A stretch of 35,188 nt of DNA from Wenzhouxiangella sp. (GCA_007123055.1 SKSJ01000152.1:1-35188), one strand, 5' to 3'; numbered from the stretch's first letter, positions 10,080-18,946 are shown. Notes: generated by a model not told the origin, from the letters alone. Numbers and translations are program-made.

Positions 10080-10115
10080 TGGGCCATGCGGTTAATTAGC
10101 CGCATGGCCCACTAG
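10076..10115. terminator. Perfect 16-bp inverted repeat with 8-nt loop between convergent ispB and murD2; candidate bidirectional terminator
   Basis: CTAGTGGGCCATGCGG-TTAATTAG-CCGCATGGCCCACTAG; includes the ispB TAG stop; no T-tract. Confidence 0.65.
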
Positions 10116-10138
10116 GCCGAACATCGACCCTGCCTGGC

Positions 10139-11470
10139 TCATCGTGCGATCGAGCGGGCAGCGGCGGCAAATCGGCTGCCACGCTCCTCGAAATCGCGAA
10201 AGTGCGGAAAGCTTGGTGCCCCGGGTGACAGCAGCACCACACTGCCCGGCCGACTGATTTCGTGTGCTGTTTGCACGGCACTCTCGATATCAGCAGCGGC
10301 ATGCACCTCGATCACTTCTGGTCCCAGCGTCTCGTGAAATGACTGCGCAATGTCTTCACCGTTGTCGGGCAGGGTCACCAGCGCCTGCAGTTCGTGTCCG
10401 CGGCACCATTCGACGACCTCCGACCAGTCGGCCGGCCGGGCCAGGCCACCGGCAATCAGCGTGACCGGTTTGTTGCCGACCGCCTGCAGGGCGGCCAGCG
10501 TCGCATGCGGGCTGGTTGCGATGGAGTCGTTGATCCAGCGCAGCCCGCCGCTGTCGGCAACCGGCTCGAGTCGATGCGGCAAGGGCTGAAATCCGGCCAG
10601 CGCGGGCACCAGTTCATCCACCGCAAACCCCAGCAGCATGCACGCCTGAAGGGCAAGCGCCATGTTGTCGAGATTGTGGCGTCCGAGCAGCGGGAGCCTG
10701 CCCGAATCGATCAGCTCCCGTCCTCGCAGTGAGAGACCGTCACCCCGACGCTCGACACAGGGCGCGCGATTACCCGTCACCCGGCCAACGACATCGGCCG
10801 TGGCTTGCATCAAGACCGGGTCACGTCCGTTGACCAGCAGCGGACGCCCCTCGAGCAACCTGGCGATGCGCAGCTTGCTGTCGACATAGTGCGCAAGGCT
10901 TCCGTGCCAGTCCAGGTGCTCGGGGAACAGCCGGGTCATCAGCCCCAGCTCCAGCCGCCCTTCGATATCGGCCAGCTGATAGCTCGACATTTCCAGCACC
11001 ACCAGCGCGGCATCGGTATCCAGGTGGTCGAGCAGGGGGACGCCGATATTGCCGGCCAGCAGCACGTGCTTGCCACCTGACTCGAGCAGATGGGCCAGCA
11101 GCGACGCCGTGGTGCTCTTGCCCTTCGACCCGGTCACGCCGATCACGGGCAGGCCCGCACGCTCGGCAAACCAGATTGAGCCCGGGTTGACGACCTGTCC
11201 GCCCCGCGCGCGGTAAGCGATCAAAGCCGGATGGTCAACCGGCACGCCTGGAGAACGCAGCAGCACATCAAAGGCCTGCAGGCGATCATCGAATGGACCG
11301 GATTGCGACGGCAGGCCCGTCGGCACTTCTCCGCGTTCGACCAGGACCGTCACGTCGGCGTCGGCATGTCGCTCGCGCAGGGCGCGGACCGCGCTTCGCC
11401 CTTCCCGCCCATACCCGAGCACGCCCACCCGGCAGCGGGCCAGGGCGTCAAGCGTGGGCGAGGAGATCAT
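10139..11470 (-). CDS. murD2: MurD-like amino acid ligase, probably MurD2 (UDP-MurNAc-L-Ala--L-Glu ligase)
   Basis: 443 aa Mur ligase with P-loop GVTGSKGKSTTASLLAHLL, LLAGNIGVPLLDHL, VLEMSSYQL; adjacent to murL and overlapping it. Confidence 0.82.
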   Translation of the reverse strand: MISSPTLDALARCRVGVLGYGREGRSAVRALRERHADADVTVLVERGEVPTGLPSQSGPFDDRLQAFDVLLRSPGVPVDHPALIAYRARGGQVVNPGSIWFAERAGLPVIGVTGSKGKSTTASLLAHLLESGGKHVLLAGNIGVPLLDHLDTDAALVVLEMSSYQLADIEGRLELGLMTRLFPEHLDWHGSLAHYVDSKLRIARLLEGRPLLVNGRDPVLMQATADVVGRVTGNRAPCVERRGDGLSLRGRELIDSGRLPLLGRHNLDNMALALQACMLLGFAVDELVPALAGFQPLPHRLEPVADSGGLRWINDSIATSPHATLAALQAVGNKPVTLIAGGLARPADWSEVVEWCRGHELQALVTLPDNGEDIAQSFHETLGPEVIEVHAAADIESAVQTAHEISRPGSVVLLSPGAPSFPHFRDFEERGSRFAAAARSIAR

Positions 11471-12770
11471 CGGGAATCAGGTGGTTGCCGCAGGGGCGAC
11501 AGAGTTCGTCGATCGACGGCACATCCATCCCCTTGAGCCGGGGCAACAGCGCACGAACAACCGCATGATCTCGCCACGAATCCTGAGCACCGAGCGCGAC
11601 GATTGCCGCGCGTGCCTCCACCGCTTCACCAACACACTCGAAGGGCTTGGAGCCCTCGAGCGCCAGCAAGTGGCCAAAGCCCTGGATCTGCGCGGGGTCG
11701 GACAGCAAATCACGTCCGAAGATATCGCTCAGCCGCGGCGGTGACAGAAACGGAGCCAGCGCAAGAAACACGAAATGGCACTTGGGACATCGCCCGCACC
11801 AGCGCTGCGCTTGCCTTCCGTCGAGGTGAAAGTTGCGATTGCAGGAAGAAAACACATCATGATAGCGATCAAGCCCGGCAAACTCGCGACAGATGGCCAG
11901 TTCGCGATCCCGCCTGAGAATGGAAAAAACCTCGAGATCGGCGGCAATATAGCGCCTGACCCACTTCATGAACATGCGTTCGAACACAAAGGACTTGGAA
12001 AACTGGTGATTGACCGCGCGCCCCCGATCATCGAACAGGGTCTGCTCATCGGCGGAACGCTCATTGGCGAACACGACCCGCTTGTAGTCGCCGACCAGCG
12101 CCAGAATCACGAGCACTGCCGAGTTGATCGCCGTGATCGGCACATGACCGTTGAACGCGCCACGCCGATTGAAATCGCCGAGCAGCGGATCGACCCGGCG
12201 ATGAACCACCCGGTGAGTCTGGCCAGCCGCCGTGGCCACATCGGCGATCAGGCGAGCGCTTCCAACCTGAACCGTGGTCACGTTCTCTCCGGCCGCACGC
12301 AATCGCTCCAGCGCGACCAGCGAATCCTTGCCCCCTCCCATCGGAACCAGCGAGCGGCGACGGAGGGCCAGATCCAATGACGGCTCGACCGACTGCTCCG
12401 GGCCCTCGAACCGGGGCCACGCCTCCGCATCCAACCGATTGCACCAGGCAAATTCGGCCAGACCCTCCCGCCACAAGCGGGTCAGCCATGCCGCTTGCCA
12501 ACGGTCCGGAGCATGGCCGGCAAACTCAACCACCTTCGGACAACCTGCCTTCCAGTAACTGACGCCCGCCGTCCAATGGAGAAGATCGAGTGCATTTTCG
12601 ATGGCGGCAAGACGCCGGTCCGGCCAATCCAGAGGCGCACCGGGCAACGTGAAGCACTCGACCAGCCCGACCCCATCGAGTTCATACTCGAGCCGAACCT
12701 CGCCGGTCGCCGGATCCAGGCCGCGACCGAGGAAGCGAAAGCGGGCGCTGTCTTCCCGTCGCCATCGCAT
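11448..12770 (-). CDS. murL: UDP-N-acetylmuramoyl-L-alanyl-L-glutamate epimerase (MurL-like)
   Basis: PP-loop-like MGGGKDSLVALERL, AFNGHVPITAINSAVLVILALVGDYKRVVFANERSA, VNHQFSKSF, CGRCPKCHFVFLALAPFL; start uncertain (12770 or 12812). Confidence 0.87.
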   Translation of the reverse strand: MRWRREDSARFRFLGRGLDPATGEVRLEYELDGVGLVECFTLPGAPLDWPDRRLAAIENALDLLHWTAGVSYWKAGCPKVVEFAGHAPDRWQAAWLTRLWREGLAEFAWCNRLDAEAWPRFEGPEQSVEPSLDLALRRRSLVPMGGGKDSLVALERLRAAGENVTTVQVGSARLIADVATAAGQTHRVVHRRVDPLLGDFNRRGAFNGHVPITAINSAVLVILALVGDYKRVVFANERSADEQTLFDDRGRAVNHQFSKSFVFERMFMKWVRRYIAADLEVFSILRRDRELAICREFAGLDRYHDVFSSCNRNFHLDGRQAQRWCGRCPKCHFVFLALAPFLSPPRLSDIFGRDLLSDPAQIQGFGHLLALEGSKPFECVGEAVEARAAIVALGAQDSWRDHAVVRALLPRLKGMDVPSIDELCRPCGNHLIPDDLLAHA

Positions 12771-12792
12771 CACAGGCGAATCCAACCGCGCC

Positions 12793-13974
12793 TCAGTCGC
12801 CGGCTGCGGCATCAGGCACCATCCGCTCATCATCCTGTCGCGCCCTGGGCCAGGCACGCAACACCGCGTTGACCAGCGTGGCCAGGGGTATGGCGAAGAA
12901 GACCCCCCAGAACCCCCAGATCCCGCCGAACACCAGCACGGCGATGATGATCGCAACCGGATGCAGATTGACCACCTCGGAAAACAGTATGGGCACCAGC
13001 ACGTTGCCGTCCAGCGCCTGGATGATGGCGTAGGCGATCATGACGTACCAGAAACTCGCTGTCAGCCCGAATGTCACCAGGGCAACCAGGGCCACCGGCA
13101 GGGTCACCACGGCGGCACCGATATAGGGGATGATGACCGATACACCGACGAGCATGGACAGCAGCATGGCAAACGGCAGGTTCAGGAAGGTGAACACGGC
13201 GTAGGTCACCACCCACACGATCAGGATTTCGAGCACCTTGCCGCGAACGTAATTGCCGATCTGCGCGTCCACTTCCTGCCAGACACTGGCCGCCAGCGCC
13301 CGGTCGCGAGGTAGGTAGGAACGAATCCAGCTGACCAGCAAGTCCTTGTCCTTGAGGAAGAAGAACACCAGTACCGGCATGAGGACCAGGAAGATCAGCA
13401 GGCTCACGGCCCCCATGACCCCTGAAAGCGACACCAGCGTCGCACCATAATTGACCAGCTCGGTCCCGAGATTGTCGAGCATGCGCGAGAGCTGCTCCTC
13501 GGAAATCAGGGCCAACTGGTGCTCGGCCTCCTCGGTCGCCACCAACTGCTCGCTGACCTGCGCGTCCTGCACATCGGCATTGTCCGGATCGGCGGGTGCA
13601 ACAATCTGTGGATAGCGCTCGGGCAGTGTTGCCAGCCAATCCTGGGCGTCTGAGATGTAACCAGGCAGTTGCTGCACGATGACCGCCAACTGGCGTGTCA
13701 GCATGGGCAAAACACCGAAGATCAGGAAAAACAGGGCGGCCAGGAACGCGGTAAACACGCTGATCACGCTGGCCAATCGCGGCAGTCCGACGCGTTGCAG
13801 CCGTTGCACACCGCCCTCGAGCAGGTAGGCAATGATCAGGCTGGCCACGACCGGCGTGAGCATTCGCCCGAACATCATCACGACGACGACGCCGAGAACG
13901 AGAAAAAGCGCCAGGATGACGACCTGGGGATCGGAGAAGTGGCGTTGGTACCACTGGCTGATTCGTTCGAACAT
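12793..13974 (-). CDS. AI-2E family transporter / PerM-like permease
   Basis: multi-TM protein MFERISQWYQRHFSDPQVVILALFLVLGVVVVMMFGRMLTPVVASLIIAYLLEG...; IPYIGAAVVTLPVALVAL; QALDGNVLVPILFSEVVNLHPVAIIIAVLVFGGIWGFWGVFFAIPLATLVNAV. Confidence 0.92.
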   Translation of the reverse strand: MFERISQWYQRHFSDPQVVILALFLVLGVVVVMMFGRMLTPVVASLIIAYLLEGGVQRLQRVGLPRLASVISVFTAFLAALFFLIFGVLPMLTRQLAVIVQQLPGYISDAQDWLATLPERYPQIVAPADPDNADVQDAQVSEQLVATEEAEHQLALISEEQLSRMLDNLGTELVNYGATLVSLSGVMGAVSLLIFLVLMPVLVFFFLKDKDLLVSWIRSYLPRDRALAASVWQEVDAQIGNYVRGKVLEILIVWVVTYAVFTFLNLPFAMLLSMLVGVSVIIPYIGAAVVTLPVALVALVTFGLTASFWYVMIAYAIIQALDGNVLVPILFSEVVNLHPVAIIIAVLVFGGIWGFWGVFFAIPLATLVNAVLRAWPRARQDDERMVPDAAAGD

Positions 13975-14016
13975 TCCGGGATTATAAGGCCTCTGGTGCA
14001 CTGTAACCGGGCCCGG

Positions 14017-14050
14017 CCCGGGTGACCTTCCCCGCCAGGAGGTCACCGGG
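14017..14050. terminator. Stem-loop between the OMP gene and perM; candidate terminator or attenuator
   Basis: CCCGGGTGACCT-(11 nt)-AGGTCACCGGG, 8 bp uninterrupted core plus G+C extension with one bulge; no clear T-tract. Confidence 0.4.
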
Positions 14051-14109
14051 CAATTTGTCGTTATTGCTCAGGAGTGTTGTTGCAAGCGGGGATCATAATG
14101 TCAGGGGGA

Positions 14110-15294
14110 TCAGAATGTCAGACTCCACAGGGCCTGCACTTCGAGGCTCTGGTCGAGCTTGTCGCTGACCACCCCCAGCACGTTGCCGCCGAAAGTCGCC
14201 TCCGGGGGCGCATAAGCGGCGTTGAACTGAACACGGCTGTTCCCCAAGCCCTTCGAAACCCCCATCAGCATGGAGTTCTGGGCCAACTCCGGACTCAGCG
14301 CAGATGCCAGGGACGGTACCGTTGGCCGCGGCTGGGAACGGGTCTGGTAGTCGAAGTACAACTCGAGGTCGTTTTCGCTGCGCCAGCTCCAGCCCAGGCT
14401 GTAAACGACCAGGTCATCCCACGCGAACTGCGGGCTACCGCTGTCGCCCAGCAATGCTGTAAAGCGGGCCGGTAGTGAACGACTGGCAAACGCCCCGACC
14501 TCGCTGTAGAAGATCTGGGAAACACCCACATTGAAGCGTGTTCGTTCCGTTGCATTCAACGCCACTCCGACCTGCAGGCGGGACGGAATATCCAGTTCGG
14601 CCTGGGCACCATGCACGCCACGCACACTGGCGAACTCGCTCATGTCGATGCGGGACTGGAAGGCCGCCTCCAGGGCAACCCCCTCCATCAACTCCCCGCT
14701 CAGTGCGAACCGCAGCCCCGCACCGTGCGCTACTTCACTCGGAATCGGGTCATGCGACAGCCAAGCGGTTGATCCGCCAATCGGATCCTCGTGCTCATAC
14801 AGATTCATGCCGGAAGCACCGAAGCGCTGGCTGGCCAGAATGGCCGATACCGTCAGCGCACTGTGCTCGGACATGCGATGAGTCAGTCCCGGCATCACCA
14901 GGGACTGGTTGAATCGGTAACCGTCGGACAGCGCCGTGCGGCCATTGGATGCGTCCGAAAACAGCCTGCTGGAGTGGGAATGCCTCAGTGACAATCGCAG
15001 CGACGGACGATCCTTGTCGATCATGGATCGCGCAAAGTCAGGCACGATATGCCAGTCATCCAGCTCCAGCCAGCTGATACGAGGCTCGTCGACGACCGTG
15101 AGTCGGTCGAGACTCGGGGTCAACTCATGGATCAGGTACTCTTCCCAGGGTCCGAGTTCGAAGCTGATCAGGAACCAGGCAAGCCCGGCGGAACTCTTGG
15201 CATGCAGGCCATGCGGCGTCATGGCCGACTGCGCCATTCCGGTGGTGGCCATCAGGCTTGCCGTCAGCAGAATTGTCGCGATCCGGTGGTTCAC
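14110..15294 (-). CDS. Outer-membrane beta-barrel protein (FadL/OmpP1-like architecture)
   Basis: GTG start at 15294 gives signal peptide VNHRIATILLTASLMATTGMAQSA; alternating-residue strands; terminal aromatic residue (…EVQALWSLTF). Confidence 0.7.
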   Translation of the reverse strand: MNHRIATILLTASLMATTGMAQSAMTPHGLHAKSSAGLAWFLISFELGPWEEYLIHELTPSLDRLTVVDEPRISWLELDDWHIVPDFARSMIDKDRPSLRLSLRHSHSSRLFSDASNGRTALSDGYRFNQSLVMPGLTHRMSEHSALTVSAILASQRFGASGMNLYEHEDPIGGSTAWLSHDPIPSEVAHGAGLRFALSGELMEGVALEAAFQSRIDMSEFASVRGVHGAQAELDIPSRLQVGVALNATERTRFNVGVSQIFYSEVGAFASRSLPARFTALLGDSGSPQFAWDDLVVYSLGWSWRSENDLELYFDYQTRSQPRPTVPSLASALSPELAQNSMLMGVSKGLGNSRVQFNAAYAPPEATFGGNVLGVVSDKLDQSLEVQALWSLTF

Positions 15295-15429
15295 GGTTTT
15301 CGGGCAGTCTGGAGTTGACGACAAGTTTAATCCCCTACTTGGTAAAAATACAACGCCTGTTGCGATAATTTTTCGGCCCGCCGCCAAACCGTTGTTATTA
15401 TTGAATCCCCCAGCCGTCAAGTGTTGCAA

Positions 15430-16230
15430 ATGCACAACAATCACTGCGTATTGACCATTGCAGGATCGGATTCCTGCGGCGGTGCCGGCATTCAGGCCGA
15501 CCTGAAGACCTTCACCCGGCACGGCATCGAAGGCGCCAGCGTCGTGACGGCCATCACCGCCCAGAACACGGCGGGTGTTACCGCGGTCGAGACGCTGTCA
15601 CCCGGATTCGTGCAGGCCCAACTCGACGCGGTCCTGTCCGACCTGCCAATTCGTGCCGCCAAGACCGGCATGCTGGCCACCGCGCCCATCATCGAAACGC
15701 TGTCCGAGGGGCTGGCTGGACAGCCGACGATCGAACTGGTCATCGACCCGGTCATGGTCGCCACCAGCGGCGCGCGACTGCTCGACCCCGATGCCGAGCG
15801 GGCCCTGATCGAACTTCTGCTGCCGAAAGCCGCCCTGGTCACCCCGAACCTTCCCGAAGCGGCGGCGCTGACCGGACTCCCGGAAGATTCACGGCCCGAA
15901 CAGCTGGCCGAAGCCACCCTGGCCACCGGCTGCGACGCCGTCCTGATCAAGGGCGGTCATGGGCACGGCCGCCGTATCGAAGACCTGCTGGTCACCCCAT
16001 CGGGCCGCAGCACGATTTCGCACGAACGCGTCGATCGACGCATCCACGGCACCGGCTGTGCACTCTCGGCCGCCATCACCGCCCGGCTGGGCCGAGGCGA
16101 AGATCTGGAAGCCGCCACGAAAGCGAGCATCGAATGGTTGCAGCGAATGATTGCCGGCTCCTGGCAACCGCTGAAGGGCGAACTGGCGATGCTGCCGTTC
16201 GGGACTCAAAACGGGAAACGGGAAACGTAA
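15430..16230 (+). CDS. thiD: Hydroxymethylpyrimidine/phosphomethylpyrimidine kinase
   Basis: VLTIAGSDSCGGAGIQADLKTFTRHG, VIDPVMVATSGARLL, VTPNLPEAAALTG, HGTGCALSAAITARLGRG. Confidence 0.95.
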   Translation: MHNNHCVLTIAGSDSCGGAGIQADLKTFTRHGIEGASVVTAITAQNTAGVTAVETLSPGFVQAQLDAVLSDLPIRAAKTGMLATAPIIETLSEGLAGQPTIELVIDPVMVATSGARLLDPDAERALIELLLPKAALVTPNLPEAAALTGLPEDSRPEQLAEATLATGCDAVLIKGGHGHGRRIEDLLVTPSGRSTISHERVDRRIHGTGCALSAAITARLGRGEDLEAATKASIEWLQRMIAGSWQPLKGELAMLPFGTQNGKRET

Positions 16231-16235
16231 AACGG
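16208..16235 (+). repeat. Four tandem 7-bp units (AAAACGG GAAACGG GAAACGT AAAACGG) at the thiD 3' end
   Basis: read directly from the sequence; thiD stop TAA lies at 16228-16230 inside the array. Confidence 0.9.
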
Positions 16236-16253
16236 AGGCGAGCCTATCGCTCT

Positions 16254-16537
16254 TATTAACCCGGCAGGTATGTAGATCGCATTCAGCCGCCGTGTGGCTT
16301 TCGGCAGCAAGGCAGCGAAACGCCTCTGTAGCACTCCTACAGCAAGTTTCGATAACGCAGTCTGCCGAAAGCCACACGGCGGCCTGTTATTTGAAATCAG
16401 CATGTTAGGGGCTTCAAGCAAGGCCCGACTCTGCGTTCTCGCTCTTGCCAATGGAATCACCATTGGCTGCGAGCGACGCCTTGATTCGGACCCTGCTTGA
16501 AGCCCTGAATGTGATCTACATACCTGCCGGGTTAATA
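16254..16537. mobile_element. MITE-like non-coding element with 33-bp terminal inverted repeats and two internal hairpin arms
   Basis: 16254-16286 TATTAACCCGGCAGGTATGTAGATCGCATTCAG vs reverse complement of 16505-16537 (32/33 match); internal perfect 22-bp IR 16286-16307/16362-16383; internal IR 16409-16428/16486-16505 (18/20); no credible ORF. Confidence 0.7.
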
Positions 16538-16613
16538 GTGTTCGATTGGTGGCCAATGGCAGGGCCACGCCGTTGGCCACCGCGTCAAACTAGCGGCCAT
16601 CAGCAATCCCCCA

Positions 16614-16646
16614 TTTTACGTTTTACGTTTTACGTTTTGACGTTTT
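16614..16646 (-). repeat. Tandem 7-bp units (TTTTACG x3, then TTTTGACG TTTT) abutting the idh stop codon
   Basis: read directly; inverted relative to the array at 16208-16235. Confidence 0.9.
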
Positions 16647-17656
16647 CACGGTCCCAACCGCTCGCAGATCGCGTCGGTAAAGCTCTCGGTGGTGCCGTCA
16701 CCGCCCAGGTCCGGGGTCGTGCGGTCGGCTTTCTCGATGACATCGGCAATCGCCTTTCGGATGCGCGTCGCATTCTCGTACTGATCAAGATGCTCGAGCA
16801 TCTGGGCAGCAGCAAGCAGCAGTGCGCACGGGTTGGCGATTCCCCGGCCGGCGATATCCGGCGCCGAACCGTGAACGGCTTCGAACATGGCCGCACGGTC
16901 ACCGATGTTGGCACCGGGCGCGAGCCCGAGCCCACCGACCAGGCCGGCACACAGGTCGGAGAGGATGTCGCCGAACAGGTTGGTGGTCACCATCACATCG
17001 AACTGCTCGGGGCGCATGACCAGCTGCATGCAGGCATTGTCGACGATGATGTCGTTGAACTCGATATCGTCGTAATCGGCCGCCACTTCACGGGCGACAC
17101 TCAGGAACATGCCCGACACATCCTTGAGAATATTGGCCTTGTGGACGGCGGTGACCTTCTTGCGACCGGCACGCCGGGCCAGATCGAAGGCGAAGCGGAG
17201 TACCCGCTCGCAGCCTTTTCGAGTGACCACCATCTTGGATTCGGCGCGACTGCCATCGGGAGCGGTGAACGCACCTTCGGCCAGGTAGGCCCCCTCGGTG
17301 TTCTCGCGCACCGTGATCAGATCGATATCTTCGTAGCGTGAGGCGGTGCCCTTGAAGCTGATCGCCGGCCGGACATTGGCGTACAGGTCGAAATGCTTGC
17401 GCAGCGCCACGTTGAGCGACTTGAAACCACCCCCCACCGGCGTGGTCAGGGGCGCCTTCAGCGCCACCCGGTTGCGCTCGATCGATTCCAGCGTTGCCGC
17501 CGGCAGCAATTCTCCCGTATCTTCCAGAGCAGCCAGGCCGGCGGGCTGAAAGTCATACTCCAGCCCCGCGTTCAGCGTGTCGAGCACGCGAAGCGTGGCA
17601 TCCATGATTTCGGGGCCGATACCGTCGCCCCGAATGACGGTGATTTGCTGCGTCAC
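16646..17656 (-). CDS. NAD-dependent isocitrate dehydrogenase (isocitrate/isopropylmalate dehydrogenase family)
   Basis: [88 protein letters not shown]. Confidence 0.92.
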   Translation of the reverse strand: MTQQITVIRGDGIGPEIMDATLRVLDTLNAGLEYDFQPAGLAALEDTGELLPAATLESIERNRVALKAPLTTPVGGGFKSLNVALRKHFDLYANVRPAISFKGTASRYEDIDLITVRENTEGAYLAEGAFTAPDGSRAESKMVVTRKGCERVLRFAFDLARRAGRKKVTAVHKANILKDVSGMFLSVAREVAADYDDIEFNDIIVDNACMQLVMRPEQFDVMVTTNLFGDILSDLCAGLVGGLGLAPGANIGDRAAMFEAVHGSAPDIAGRGIANPCALLLAAAQMLEHLDQYENATRIRKAIADVIEKADRTTPDLGGDGTTESFTDAICERLGP

Positions 17657-17835
17657 GCGTGATTATCCCAGTTTGTTGATGCAAAAGAGAACGATCCGGT
17701 CGGGCATGCACCCCACCGGCCAGCCAGGGGCCTGAAAGCCCGGATCAACCTCGTATTATAGCCGCAGCAACAAGCCCGGTCAGTCAGACCTGGGTCGCAT
17801 GGGAATCACTCTGGGGCGCCACGTTCGTCGACACC

Positions 17836-18096
17836 TCATGCCGCCAGCATGCGGTCGAGCGCGCCCTCCTGGTCCAGCGCATCGAGGTCGTCGAAGCCGC
17901 CCACATGCTCATCACCGATGAAGATCTGCGGCACGGTACGGCACCCGGATCGCTCCATCATTTCCGCGCGCTTTTCCGGCTCCACGTCGATCGATACCTC
18001 TGTCCAGCTCACGTTCCTCGAGCGGAAAAGTTCTCGCGCCAGAACACAAAAGGGACATGAGGCGGTGGCATAGATAACGACTGGTTTGTGGTTCAA
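17836..18096 (-). CDS. grxC: Glutaredoxin (GrxC-like)
   Basis: 86 aa, YATASCPFCVLARELFRSRNV, RTVPQIFIGDEHVGGFDDLDALDQEGALD. Confidence 0.93.
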   Translation of the reverse strand: MNHKPVVIYATASCPFCVLARELFRSRNVSWTEVSIDVEPEKRAEMMERSGCRTVPQIFIGDEHVGGFDDLDALDQEGALDRMLAA

Positions 18097-18148
18097 GACT
18101 GCACTTCCGTTGTTGGGCCATTCACGGGGGTCGATCGGACTGCCGGCA

Positions 18149-18901
18149 TCACATCGGGATGCTGTAGGTCAGTCGCTCACCATTGTAAAACTCGATCTGC
18201 TCGGCATCGGGGTTGTAACGGATCCGGATATTGCCCTGCGAGCCGTCGAGCGAGATGAAATCGCCGGCGGCAATGCGGATCGCTTCACCCGAGTCGATAC
18301 GATCGATGACGATACCGGCCCTCGAAGCCGGAGCGTACTCGGCATAACCGAACTCCGGGCCGGCCAGCACGATACCATAGCGCGGTTTGCCGGCGGGATG
18401 ATCGTTGCTGGTCATCACTCCAAGGCCGAACTCCGTCGGGGCACTACCCCCGTTGACGATATCGATCCCGCGAACGATGGCTGGCTGATCGGAGTAATTG
18501 AAGCCATTGACCTCCATGCCCACGGCCGGGCGGCCGCTGTAGGTCACGGCGATGCTGTTGGACCCCCACACTACCCCGCTCTCACCTTCGTTTTCCGCGT
18601 ACAGCGTGGCGCCAACGGCCCGACCGCTACCGGCGAGGCGCGCCATGGCGCCGAGCGCACCCGTATCGGCCTTCTCGCCCTCCGGTATCACGGTGTAAAA
18701 GGCTGAATTGTCAAAGCTGTCGGCCGTGGCCGTGGTACTCACCACCAGCGGCGCCTCTCCGGTACCGTCTTCGTATCCCCATATCCGCAGGATCGGCTCG
18801 GTGCCGTCCCCAAGCACCAGGCTGCCGACCGCCGTCCCCATCACGGCGGAAAAAAAGGAAACCGCGGCGACACTGCCCAGCATGGTCATCGAATGGCGCA
18901 T
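18149..18901 (-). CDS. Exported protein of unknown function, Gly/Ser-rich beta-type sequence
   Basis: ATG at 18901 with upstream AGGAGG; hydrophobic N-terminus MRHSMTMLGSVAAVSFFSAVMGTAVGSL; no family recognised with confidence. Confidence 0.75.
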   Translation of the reverse strand: MRHSMTMLGSVAAVSFFSAVMGTAVGSLVLGDGTEPILRIWGYEDGTGEAPLVVSTTATADSFDNSAFYTVIPEGEKADTGALGAMARLAGSGRAVGATLYAENEGESGVVWGSNSIAVTYSGRPAVGMEVNGFNYSDQPAIVRGIDIVNGGSAPTEFGLGVMTSNDHPAGKPRYGIVLAGPEFGYAEYAPASRAGIVIDRIDSGEAIRIAAGDFISLDGSQGNIRIRYNPDAEQIEFYNGERLTYSIPM

Positions 18902-18946
18902 CACTCAATCCTCCTGGCAATCATGTATTCCTGAGCATACACCGGT

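Noticed and set aside
16294-16500. Small ORFs (68 aa +, 124 aa -) inside the inverted-repeat element
   Set aside because: They cross the palindromic arms, lack family motifs or ribosome sites, and look like chance ORFs.
16208-16646. CRISPR array or integron attC cluster
   Set aside because: Repeats are 7 bp with no spacers, and no cas or integrase genes are nearby; structure is inverted-repeat based.
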